Below are positions 1 to 6,170 of a DNA stretch of 7,418 bases, piece after piece. Every line of letters begins with the position of its first letter. The stretch's first letter is position 1. The translations under genes were made by a program, and so were the position numbers. Under the pieces are notes generated by a model. The model was not told the DNA's origin and did not search any database. It saw only the letters and a list, made by a program, of their open reading frames with translations. The stretch comes from Deltaproteobacteria bacterium (GTDB lineage: Bacteria > Desulfobacterota > Desulfobacteria > Desulfobacterales > ETH-SRB1), in NCBI GenBank assembly GCA_030627405.1, contig DAOUSD010000066.1, positions 1-7,418 of the forward strand, written 5' to 3'.

Positions 1-1334
1 CTTTGACCGTTAATCCTGCAAAGACCTGCCAGCCTATAGGCGCCATGTATGCGTCCCTGGGAATTCACGGCTGTCTTCCACACAGTCACGGTTCCCAAGG
101 ATGTTATGCATATCACCGGAGCACTCTGACCAGACACTACAAGGAGCCTGTAATGGCTGCCTCCAGCTCCTTTACGGAAGGTGCCTCCGTGTTCGGAGGC
201 CAGGCGAATCTCTTGCAGGCGATGGACAATATATTTACAATCTATAATCCTGATGTCATTGCGGTTCATACCACATGCTTATCAGAAACAATCGGTGATG
301 ATGTCCCGCAGATATTTGGAAAAGCAAAGAAAGACGGGAAGATTCCGGAAGGAAAATATGTTTTTCATGCAAGCACTCCGAGCTATGTGGGCAGCCATGT
401 TACAGGCTTTGCGAACATGACAAAGGCTATGGTCGATTATTTTGCAAAACAAAACGGTCATAAAGAGAATCGGATAAATATAATTCCCGGATGGGTGGAA
501 CCGTCTGATATGAAGGAGATCAAAAGGATCACAGGAGAACTCGGTATAGATTTCATCATGTTCCCGGATACGGATAATGTCTTAAACAGTCCTCAAACCG
601 GCAAATTCCAAATGTACCCAAAAGGCGGTGTTACCATAGATGAATTAATAAGCACCGGAAGCAGCAGCGGAACCGTTGCGCTCGGCGAGCTGGCATCAGG
701 ACCGGCCGCCAGGGCTTTGGATTCAAAGTGCAAGGTGCCCTGTAAAATTCTCGATCTTCCTATCGGGATCAAGGCAACAGACAGGTTTGTGGATACATTA
801 AGAAAAATGGCAGGCGTCAATGTTCCCGAGTCCATAAACATCGAAAGGGGACAGCTTATAGATATCCTGACCGATATGCAGGCGTACTTTTATCACAAAA
901 AAGTGGCGCTTGTGGGCGACCCTGATCAGCTTATCGCATTAACCGAATTCCTCGTTTCTATAGATATGATGCCAATCCATATACTTACAGGAACAAAGGA
1001 CAAGAAGTTTGAAAAAAAGATACTGAGCCTTACAGAAGAAATGCCCCATGAAGTAAACGTAAAAAGCGGGGGAGACATGTACCTCTTCCATCAATGGGTA
1101 AAAAACGAGCCTGTGGATCTTCTTATAGGTAACACTTATGTAAAGTACATAGCGAGAGATGAGGATATTCCTTTTATCCGGTACGGTTTTCCTATTTTAG
1201 ACAGGATAGGCCACAGTTATTTCCCAATGGTGTGCTACCGCGGGGCCATGCGTTTCCTGGAAAAAATACTCGACGCTCTGATGAACCGTATAGACAGGGA
1301 TTCTTCTGAAATTGAATTTGATCTGGTGATGTAA
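1..1334 (+). CDS. nifK: Nitrogenase molybdenum-iron protein beta chain NifK (5' truncated by window edge)
   Basis: Beta subunit of dinitrogenase (MoFe protein). It pairs with NifD, and the alpha/beta interface holds the P-cluster that passes electrons from NifH to FeMo-co. The reading frame is open from the left edge. The first visible residues match the family's LTVNPAKxCQP segment, so the TTG at base 3 is an internal leucine, not a start, and about 15 residues plus the start lie outside. Counting that leucine as 1, the P-cluster cysteines are C9 (KTCQPIGA), C34 (HGSQGC) and C92 (TTCLSETIGDD), and S127 in STPSYVGSH sits where the P-cluster-associated serine of Azotobacter NifK lies. The C-terminal core (VDLLIGNTY, PFIRYGFPILDR) is intact and ends in TAA. 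Total length would be about 458, the short clostridial-type form lacking the N-terminal extension. The nearest paralogue is NifN, but the full cysteine set, the NifK-specific start segment and the position before nifE favour NifK. Confidence 0.97.
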   Translation, partial: LTVNPAKTCQPIGAMYASLGIHGCLPHSHGSQGCYAYHRSTLTRHYKEPVMAASSSFTEGASVFGGQANLLQAMDNIFTIYNPDVIAVHTTCLSETIGDDVPQIFGKAKKDGKIPEGKYVFHASTPSYVGSHVTGFANMTKAMVDYFAKQNGHKENRINIIPGWVEPSDMKEIKRITGELGIDFIMFPDTDNVLNSPQTGKFQMYPKGGVTIDELISTGSSSGTVALGELASGPAARALDSKCKVPCKILDLPIGIKATDRFVDTLRKMAGVNVPESINIERGQLIDILTDMQAYFYHKKVALVGDPDQLIALTEFLVSIDMMPIHILTGTKDKKFEKKILSLTEEMPHEVNVKSGGDMYLFHQWVKNEPVDLLIGNTYVKYIARDEDIPFIRYGFPILDRIGHSYFPMVCYRGAMRFLEKILDALMNRIDRDSSEIEFDLVM

Positions 1335-1343
1335 ACTGTAAAA

Positions 1344-1390
1344 GTTCAGAGGTTCAGGGTTCAGAGGTTTAGGGTTAGGGGTTTAGGGTT
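1344..1390 (+). repeat. Degenerate heptad repeat array between nifK and nifE
   Basis: Begins 9 bases after the nifK stop. It reads as successive units GTTCAGAG, GTTCAGG, GTTCAGAG, GTTTAGG, GTTAGGG, GTTTAGG and a final GTT. Five of the six full units start with GTTCAG or GTTTAG, and the pitch is 7 nt (8 in two units). The later units resemble the TTTAGGG telomere-type heptamer, which I take to be chance or convergence. There is no coding potential and no obvious terminator. Related arrays occur in two other gaps of the window. Confidence 0.8.
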
Positions 1391-1420
1391 GTAGGGTGGA
1401 TTAAGCGAAGCGAATCCACC
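1391..1420 (+). repeat. REP-like palindrome with GTAG head
   Basis: An 8-bp perfect inverted repeat, GGTGGATT (1395-1402) with AATCCACC (1413-1420), encloses a 10-nt loop made of the direct repeat AAGCG AAGCG. The tetranucleotide GTAG lies directly 5' of the stem (1391-1394). A GTAG/GTGG head followed by a short hairpin is the hallmark of REP sequences mobilised by REP-associated tyrosine transposases (RAYTs). No T-run follows, so it is a poor intrinsic terminator on the + strand, though the hairpin could stabilise the nifK 3' end in a processed transcript. Membership of a genome-wide REP family is inferred from the form alone. Confidence 0.6.
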
Positions 1421-1486
1421 AAAAACTACTATCTTTCATTTTTTGTTGTGACCGCCAGGCCTTGGGGATTAGTGGAGAAATGAGCT

Positions 1487-2869
1487 ATGACTAATATACC
1501 GATTTTAAAGGAAAGAGAAAAATATATATATTGCAAAGGTAAAGAAGAGTTCGATTTTACCTGCGATACAAAGAGCCTCGCCGGTTCCGTGAGTCAGAGA
1601 GCATGTGTTTTTTGCGGTTCCAGGGTGGTCTTGTACCCTATTGCCGACGCCCTTCACCTGATACACGGGCCCATAGGATGCGCTTCATATACCTGGGACA
1701 TAAGAGGAGCGCTTTCCTCAGGACCGGAGCTGCACAGGATGAGTTTTTCAACCGATCTCAGGGAGAGAGATATTATTTTCGGGGGCGAGAAAAAATTATA
1801 CGCTTCACTTGTACAGCTTATAGATACTTATCGCCCCAATGCAGCCTTTGTTTATTGCACCTGCATTATAGGTATTATCGGAGATGATGTTGATTCTGTT
1901 TGCAAACGTGTAACTGAAGAAAAGGGGATTCCGGTTCTTCCGGTTCATTCTGAAGGATTCAAGGGAACTAAAAAGGACGGATACAAAGCCGCCTGTGAAT
2001 CCTTATCCATGCTGGTCGGCACAGGATCTGTTGAGGATATAGGAAGATACGCCATTAATATAATGGGTGAATTCAATATAGCCGGAGAGGCATGGACCAT
2101 TAAAGAGTATTACGAAAATATGGGCCTCGAAGTTGTTGCGGTCTTTACCGGTGACGGGAGGGTGAAAAATATAAAGCGTTCCCACGGGGCATCGTTGAAT
2201 GTGGTTCAATGTTCAGGTTCTATATTGAGACTTGCCCAAATAATGGAGGAAAAATACGGTATTCCATATATCCGTGTTTCATATTTCGGAATCGAGGACA
2301 TGTCAAAGGCCCTTTATGATGTTGCCGCTCATTTTAAGGATAACCTGGGAATCATGAAAAAAACAAAAGAGATTGTGCGAAATGAGATAGATGCGATCTA
2401 TCCTGATCTTTTAAGATATAAAAAAGCGCTTTCAGGAAGAAAAGCGGCCATTTACGTGGGAGGCGCCTTTAAAGCCTTTTCCATGATAAAAGCATTGAGA
2501 TCTCTTGGTATTGATGTTGTCCTTGCCGGTTCTCAGACCGGCAATAAAGATGATTATGAAGTCTTGAGGGACATGTGCGACGAGGGCACCGTGATATTAG
2601 ATGATGCCAATCCGCTTGAGCTTTCAAAATACTGCATCGAAAAAGGCGCAGATCTATTCGTGGGAGGGGTAAAGGAAAGGCCTATTGCATACAAGCTGGG
2701 GATTGCATTCTGTGACCACAACCATGAAAGAAAAATTTCACTCGCAGGTTACAGCGGAATGATCAATCTCGCAAAAGAGATCTATTCTTCAGTTTTGAGC
2801 CCTGTGTGGAAATTTGTCCCCTCAAAGAATGATTTCTTAAAAAAACATGACACGGAGATGATGAAATGA
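1487..2869 (+). CDS. nifE: FeMo-cofactor scaffold protein NifE
   Basis: NifE forms the alpha-2/beta-2 NifEN scaffold with NifN, on which the NifB product is matured to FeMo-co by addition of molybdenum and homocitrate. It is a NifD paralogue of 460 residues, close to the usual length. Diagnostic segments are the N-terminal SQRACVFCGSRVVLYPI (C40 and C43), HGPIGCASYTWD (C65) and VYCTCIIGIIGDD (C124, C126), which cover the cysteines expected to hold the interface [4Fe-4S] cluster. Further core segments are NVVQCSGS (C243), EEKYGIPYI and, near the C-terminus, GVKERPIAYKLGIAFCDHNHER. The NifD-specific FeMo-co ligand context is absent and the order K-E-N supports NifE over NifD. The ATG at 1487 is preceded by GTGGAG (1472-1477), a modest Shine-Dalgarno at 9 nt. 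A 152-nt gap holding repeats separates it from nifK. The 3' end overlaps nifN by ATGA. Confidence 0.96.
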   Translation: MTNIPILKEREKYIYCKGKEEFDFTCDTKSLAGSVSQRACVFCGSRVVLYPIADALHLIHGPIGCASYTWDIRGALSSGPELHRMSFSTDLRERDIIFGGEKKLYASLVQLIDTYRPNAAFVYCTCIIGIIGDDVDSVCKRVTEEKGIPVLPVHSEGFKGTKKDGYKAACESLSMLVGTGSVEDIGRYAINIMGEFNIAGEAWTIKEYYENMGLEVVAVFTGDGRVKNIKRSHGASLNVVQCSGSILRLAQIMEEKYGIPYIRVSYFGIEDMSKALYDVAAHFKDNLGIMKKTKEIVRNEIDAIYPDLLRYKKALSGRKAAIYVGGAFKAFSMIKALRSLGIDVVLAGSQTGNKDDYEVLRDMCDEGTVILDDANPLELSKYCIEKGADLFVGGVKERPIAYKLGIAFCDHNHERKISLAGYSGMINLAKEIYSSVLSPVWKFVPSKNDFLKKHDTEMMK

Positions 2870-4230
2870 AAACCCAGGAAAAGATCGAATACAAGGCCAC
2901 GAGCAATGCATGCAAACAGTGCAGCCCTCTTGGAGCATCCTTTGTTTTCAGGGGGATCGAAAGATCGATTCCACTGCTTCACGGTTCACAAGGTTGTTCC
3001 ACCTATATCAGAAGATATCTGATCAGCCATTTTAATGAACCTGTAGATATTGCATGCTCAAATTTTACTGAAGAAACAGCCGTATTCGGAGGGGGCGCAA
3101 ATTTAAAACTCGCTGTAGAAAACATAATCAAGCAGTACAATCCCGAACTCATAGGCATAGCTACAACTTGCCTGAGTGAAACCATAGGAGAAGACGTGCC
3201 TATGATCCTCAAAGGGTATAACAAAAAAAACTTTGATGAGAATTTTCCAGAGATAGTTTCCGTATCAACACCAAGTTTTTCGGGAACCCACATAGACGGG
3301 TTCCACAGCGCGGTGAGGGCTGTTGTAGATTCCATAGCCGTGAAAAAAAAGATTAGTACAAAACAAATAAATATCTTTCCCGGGATGTTGTCACCTGCTG
3401 ATTTACGGCATCTCAAAGAGATAGTATCCGATTTTTCGACAGACTATGCGATGCTCCCCGATTATTCAGACACCTTCGACGGCCCCTTATGGACTGAATA
3501 TCAGGAGATACCGGAAGGCGGAACAAAAATAGAAAAGATCGCTTCCATGGGGGACGCTGTTGCAAGCATAGAGTTTGGAAAAATATTGGCAGGAGAGGAA
3601 AGCGCCGGCAAGTTGCTTGAAAGCCGGTTTAATGTTCCTTGCCACAGCCTCGGCCTTCCCATAGGTATAAATGAAACCGATGCTTTCTTAAAAGCCCTTG
3701 AAACCATTACAGAAAAACCTGTGCCGGAAAAATATATTCAGGAAAGGGGAAGACTCATAGACTCCTATGCGGACGGACATAAATACGTTTTTGAGGCCCG
3801 GGCCGTTGTTTACGGCGAAGAAGACCTTGTCATCGGACTCGCCTCATTCTTGTCGGAAATCGGTATAATCCCGATTATCTGCGCTTCAGGTGGGGAAAGC
3901 GGGCTGTTAAAACAAAAAATCCTGGATATCATACCCGATGCAGAAGAAGTAGGAATCAGGATAATCGAGGGTGCTGATTTTGTAGAAATCGGCGAGGAGG
4001 CAAGAAAAATCGACCCGGATTTTTTTATAGGAAACAGCAAGGGATACAGAATTGCGCGGGAGATGAAAAAGCCTTTGATCAGGGTGGGGTTTCCTATCCA
4101 TGACAGGCTCGGCGGCGCAAGGATTATTCATGTTGGCTACAGGGGCGCACAGCAGCTTTTCGATACCATATCAAATACAATTATAGCAACAAGCCAGGAA
4201 GCATCGCCTGTTGGTTATACATATATGTAA
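2866..4230 (+). CDS. nifN: FeMo-cofactor scaffold protein NifN
   Basis: Beta-type partner of NifE in the cofactor-assembly scaffold, and a NifK paralogue. At 454 residues it is a free-standing NifN, not the NifN-NifB fusion found in some clostridia. Visible markers are SNACKQCSPLGA (C16, C19), HGSQGC (C44, the position that in Azotobacter NifN helps ligate the [4Fe-4S] cluster of NifEN), ATTCLSETIGED (C102), STPSFSGTHIDGF, and the late core PLIRVGFPIHDR. Compared with NifK it keeps the fold signatures but departs from the NPAKxCQP start region. The ATG overlaps the nifE stop (ATGA at 2866-2869) and GGAG (2854-2857) lies 8 nt upstream inside nifE, so translation is probably coupled to nifE and gives near-equal amounts of the two subunits. 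A 243-nt repeat-bearing gap follows before nifB. Confidence 0.95.
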   Translation: MKTQEKIEYKATSNACKQCSPLGASFVFRGIERSIPLLHGSQGCSTYIRRYLISHFNEPVDIACSNFTEETAVFGGGANLKLAVENIIKQYNPELIGIATTCLSETIGEDVPMILKGYNKKNFDENFPEIVSVSTPSFSGTHIDGFHSAVRAVVDSIAVKKKISTKQINIFPGMLSPADLRHLKEIVSDFSTDYAMLPDYSDTFDGPLWTEYQEIPEGGTKIEKIASMGDAVASIEFGKILAGEESAGKLLESRFNVPCHSLGLPIGINETDAFLKALETITEKPVPEKYIQERGRLIDSYADGHKYVFEARAVVYGEEDLVIGLASFLSEIGIIPIICASGGESGLLKQKILDIIPDAEEVGIRIIEGADFVEIGEEARKIDPDFFIGNSKGYRIAREMKKPLIRVGFPIHDRLGGARIIHVGYRGAQQLFDTISNTIIATSQEASPVGYTYM

Positions 4231-4243
4231 AACATAAACCTGG

Positions 4244-4279
4244 GTTGGACGGTTCAACGTTCACGGTTCACTGTTGAAA
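4244..4279 (+). repeat. Heptad repeat array downstream of nifN
   Basis: Five consecutive units start with GTT: GTTGGACG, GTTCAAC, GTTCACG, GTTCACT and GTTGAAA. The pitch is exactly 7 nt after an 8-nt first unit. It begins 14 bases after the nifN stop. It is the same family as the array after nifK, with different letters at the variable unit positions. Just after it (4284-4301) lie two mutually exclusive 5-bp hairpins, CTAAC/GTTAG and TTGCT/AGCAA, whose significance I cannot judge. Confidence 0.75.
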
Positions 4280-4333
4280 ATCCCTAACTTGCTGTTAGCA
4301 AAATGATGACGCGTCAATAGAACGAATGTTATG

Positions 4334-4352
4334 TTTCACCCAGTGGGTGAAA
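4334..4352. repeat. Perfect palindrome in nifN-nifB gap (hairpin 1)
   Basis: TTTCACCC (4334-4341), loop AGT, GGGTGAAA (4345-4352): an 8-bp perfect stem, or 9 bp if the outer loop bases pair. It is not followed by a T-run and is AT-rich at its foot. It could be a dispersed palindromic repeat, a transcript-stability hairpin, or a dyad operator. The sequence alone does not decide between them. Confidence 0.65.
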
Positions 4353-4364
4353 GAGGCTAATCTG

Positions 4365-4388
4365 AGTCCCGCCGCAGGCGGGATGACT
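4365..4388. repeat. GC-rich palindrome in nifN-nifB gap (hairpin 2)
   Basis: The core TCCCGCC (4367-4373), loop GCA, GGCGGGA (4377-4383) is a perfect 7-bp GC-rich stem. Flanking AGT (4365-4367) and ACT (4386-4388) are also complementary, with a 2-nt slip on the 3' side. The fold is strong, but no T-run follows, so a classical intrinsic terminator is unlikely. Together with hairpin 1, 12 bases upstream, it sits between two heptad arrays that point in opposite directions. Confidence 0.65.
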
Positions 4389-4411
4389 AAAGTTAAGGAT
4401 ATCAGTAAACT

Positions 4412-4446
4412 ATAACCTTTGAACCTTGAACCCTGAACCTGGAACC
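4412..4446 (-). repeat. Heptad repeat array upstream of nifB, inverted relative to the others
   Basis: Read on the + strand the units end in AAC: CTTTGAAC, CTTGAAC, CCTGAAC and CTGGAAC, after a leading AAC. On the minus strand they read GTTCCAG, GTTCAGG, GTTCAAG and GTTCAAAG, the same family as the array after nifK. It lies 27 bases before the nifB start and ends just ahead of the nifB ribosome binding site. It can partly pair with the array at 4244-4279, which could enclose the two palindromes in a larger stem. Confidence 0.75.
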
Positions 4447-4460
4447 GATTACTTTAGGAG

Positions 4461-4468
4461 AAAGGAGA
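4461..4468 (+). promoter_or_regulatory. nifB ribosome binding site (decides the start)
   Basis: AAAGGAGA lies with its GGAG core 6 nt before the ATG at 4474. A second AGGAG sits just upstream at 4456-4460. This strong site supports ATG 4474 over the in-frame TTG at 4426, which lies inside the heptad array. Confidence 0.8.
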
Positions 4469-4473
4469 TAACA

Positions 4474-5730
4474 ATGGACTTGGCAAATCATCCCTGTTTT
4501 AACGCTAAAATGAAAGGCACCTACGGAAGGGTACATCTTCCGGTAGCTCCCAGGTGCAATATTCAATGCAAATACTGCGACAGAAAATACGATTGTGTAA
4601 ATGAAAGCAGACCGGGTGTAACAAGCGCAGTTCTGACTCCGAGACAGGCGATGACCTATCTTGACTTTATTTTTAAAAAGACAAAAAACATATCAGTTGT
4701 AGCGATTGCAGGCCCTGGAGATCCTTTTGCAAACCCTGAAGAGACTATGGAGACCTTGCGCCTTGTCAGAGAAAAATACCCGGAGATCATACTATGCCTT
4801 GCCACAAACGGTCTCTGCCTTGGCCCGTATGTCGATGAACTGGCGGAAATTAATGTGAGCCATGTAACCGTCACCTTAAACGCTGTTGATCCGGAAATAG
4901 GCGCTAAAATCTATTCTTTCATACGTTACGGAAAAAGGGTTTTAAGCCCTGAATCCGGGATAAAAATTCTATTTGAAAAGCAGATTGAAGCCATAAAAAA
5001 GCTGAAAAAAAGAGGTATAAGGACAAAGGTAAATACAATCATACTGCCGGGAATCAATGAAGATCACATCGAAGATGTTGCAAAGAAAATGTCCGAGCTT
5101 GATGTTGATATATTAAACTGCATACCATTTTATCCTAACGCGGGTTCGACCTTTGCCTACATGCCGGAGCCTTCTAAAGAGACCGTGAAAAAGATCAGAA
5201 AAAAAGCGGCTCAACATATTCCTCAGATGTATCACTGCGTGAGGTGCCGGGCCGATGCCGTGGGAATTTTGGGCAAAGAAAATAACAAGGAAATAATAGA
5301 CAAACTCAAGGAATGTTCAGAGCTGCCGGAAATCTACGATGAAATCCGCCCGTATGTTGCGGTTGCCAGCCTGGAAGGCTCACTTGTGAACCAGAAACTC
5401 GGAAAAGCGCGCAAGCTTTTTATCTATGGAAAAGAAAACGGGAGCGTAACGCTTATCGAATCCCGAAAAACTCCTGAGCCTGGCGGAGGCATGAAGCGAT
5501 GGGAGGATCTTGCCAAAATCTTACATGACTGCCGGGCGCTTCTTACGAACGGCGCAGGTAATAACCCGAGGCAGGTTTTATCAAAAAAAATAGATATTCT
5601 TGAACTCGACGGGCTGATAGAAGAGGCTGTGGAAGCGGTTTTTGAAGGCCACAGCATGAATTATATGATAAAACGAGATGTGGATGCATGCAACAGGAAG
5701 TGTTCAGGAGCCGGCATGGGGTGTATGTGA
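4474..5730 (+). CDS. nifB: Nitrogenase cofactor biosynthesis radical SAM protein NifB with C-terminal NifX-like domain
   Basis: NifB uses SAM radical chemistry to fuse two [4Fe-4S] clusters with a SAM-derived carbide and a sulfur, giving NifB-co, the core of FeMo-co. It has 418 residues. The radical SAM cluster motif is CNIQCKYC (C28, C32, C35). The N-terminal HPCFN (C8), YDCVNESRPGV (C41), AGPGDPFANPE (80-90) and HCVRCRADAVG (C255, C258) are NifB signatures, some of them taken as ligands of the substrate K-clusters. Residues about 293-392 form the NifX/NafY-like domain that binds cofactor precursor. There the family's usual HxG-type histidine appears as lysine (NQKLG, K308). The tail has three cysteines (C406, C410, C417) in a Gly-rich end. 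The start is set by a strong Shine-Dalgarno. It is the two-domain form, unlike the short archaeal NifB without a NifX domain. It follows nifEN, on whose scaffold its product is processed. Confidence 0.96.
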   Translation: MDLANHPCFNAKMKGTYGRVHLPVAPRCNIQCKYCDRKYDCVNESRPGVTSAVLTPRQAMTYLDFIFKKTKNISVVAIAGPGDPFANPEETMETLRLVREKYPEIILCLATNGLCLGPYVDELAEINVSHVTVTLNAVDPEIGAKIYSFIRYGKRVLSPESGIKILFEKQIEAIKKLKKRGIRTKVNTIILPGINEDHIEDVAKKMSELDVDILNCIPFYPNAGSTFAYMPEPSKETVKKIRKKAAQHIPQMYHCVRCRADAVGILGKENNKEIIDKLKECSELPEIYDEIRPYVAVASLEGSLVNQKLGKARKLFIYGKENGSVTLIESRKTPEPGGGMKRWEDLAKILHDCRALLTNGAGNNPRQVLSKKIDILELDGLIEEAVEAVFEGHSMNYMIKRDVDACNRKCSGAGMGCM

Positions 5731-5770
5731 ACGCTCAAACAGTCAGCCGTTTTAAATTTAACTGCCTGCC

Positions 5771-5798
5771 ACTTCAGGTTGTTGAGAAGTTATTTTTT
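5771..5798 (+). terminator. Possible weak intrinsic terminator after nifB
   Basis: ACTTC (5771-5775) pairs with GAAGT (5786-5790) across a 10-nt loop and is followed at once by TATTTTTT. The T-run is convincing, but the stem is only 5 bp with little GC, so read-through into the ferredoxin gene is likely. The 112-nt gap shows no heptad array. Confidence 0.3.
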
Positions 5799-5830
5799 GA
5801 GTTTGTCAATTTCTAGTGAACAATAAAAAT

Positions 5831-5836
5831 GGGGGA
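5831..5836 (+). promoter_or_regulatory. Ribosome binding site of the ferredoxin gene
   Basis: GGGGGA lies 6 nt before ATG 5843. It favours this start over the in-frame GTG at 5816, which would add nine residues absent from the family. Confidence 0.65.
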
Positions 5837-5842
5837 ATCATA

Positions 5843-6148
5843 ATGGAAAAACCGAAACATCATATTTTTGTTTGTTCAAGTTTCAGGGCATCCGGAGAAA
5901 TTAAGGGTAAGTGTAACAAAAAAGGTTCTACGGATTTCATACCTTACATAGAAAACGAAATACTCGACAGGGGAATGGACGCTTTGCTTACAAGCACTGG
6001 CTGCATGAAACAGTGCGACAACGGGCCTATAATGGTTATTTATCCGGAAAATTTCTGGTATGGAAATGTTGAAAGCGAAGATATAATCGATGAAATTCTG
6101 GATGCTCTGGAAGACGGCGCAGCCGCTGAAGCATATCTATTGAGCTGA
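5843..6148 (+). CDS. Thioredoxin-fold [2Fe-2S] ferredoxin, nif-associated
   Basis: A 101-residue protein close in length and sequence to the Clostridium pasteurianum 2Fe ferredoxin and to Azotobacter [2Fe-2S] ferredoxin I, soluble dimeric electron carriers with a thioredoxin-like fold. The start KPKHHIFVC, the TGCMKQC segment and the NGPIMVIYPENFWYGNV stretch are family hallmarks. The four cluster ligands are C11, C24, C54 and C58. The non-ligand cysteine near position 14 of the clostridial protein is F here, so these are the only cysteines. ATG 5843 is chosen because the family begins just before KHHIFVC and GGGGGA precedes it. The role is inferred from position after nifB: electron supply to nitrogenase or cofactor assembly. 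A second possibility is a NuoE-like fragment, but the length and single-domain form speak against it. Confidence 0.9.
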   Translation: MEKPKHHIFVCSSFRASGEIKGKCNKKGSTDFIPYIENEILDRGMDALLTSTGCMKQCDNGPIMVIYPENFWYGNVESEDIIDEILDALEDGAAAEAYLLS

Positions 6149-6170
6149 TAAGTATTAGAAAGGCAGGCAA

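Noticed and set aside
3..5. TTG as the start codon of the nifK reading frame
   Set aside because: The leucine is part of the conserved LTVNPAKxCQP segment. The frame is open to the left edge and homologues have about 15 more residues upstream.
593..841. Minus-strand open frame opposite nifK, and similar frames opposite nifE, nifN, nifB and the amidotransferase
   Set aside because: They lie wholly inside strongly conserved genes on the other strand, resemble no family I know and lack ribosome binding sites, so they are shadows.
1367..1390. Eukaryotic telomeric sequence or chimeric assembly
   Set aside because: Only two to three imperfect TTTAGGG-like units continue smoothly from GTTCAGG heptads inside a bacterial operon. 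Related arrays occur in the other gaps.
1344..1446. CRISPR array
   Set aside because: Units are 7-8 nt and directly adjacent with no unique spacers, so this is a short tandem repeat.
1335..1486. Sigma-54 promoter or NifA site before nifE
   Set aside because: I looked for GG-N10-GC with TGGC/TTGC context and for TGT-N10-ACA here and in the nifN-nifB gap and found none.
1603..1887. Alternative-frame open frame within nifE (+ strand)
   Set aside because: The nifE frame covers it with conserved cluster-binding motifs. The alternative frame has no recognisable content.
4426..4473. In-frame TTG start giving nifB 16 extra residues
   Set aside because: The extension is encoded by the heptad array, has no ribosome binding site, and ATG 4474 has a strong one and matches the family N-terminus.
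5797..5824. Sigma-70-like promoter TTGAGT / AACAAT before the ferredoxin gene
   Set aside because: Both boxes match only 4 of 6, the spacer is 16 nt, and the transcript would start right at the ribosome binding site. Too weak to call.
5816..5842. GTG start giving the ferredoxin nine extra residues
   Set aside because: ATG 5843 has GGGGGA at 6 nt and gives the family's usual N-terminus. The extension looks non-coding.
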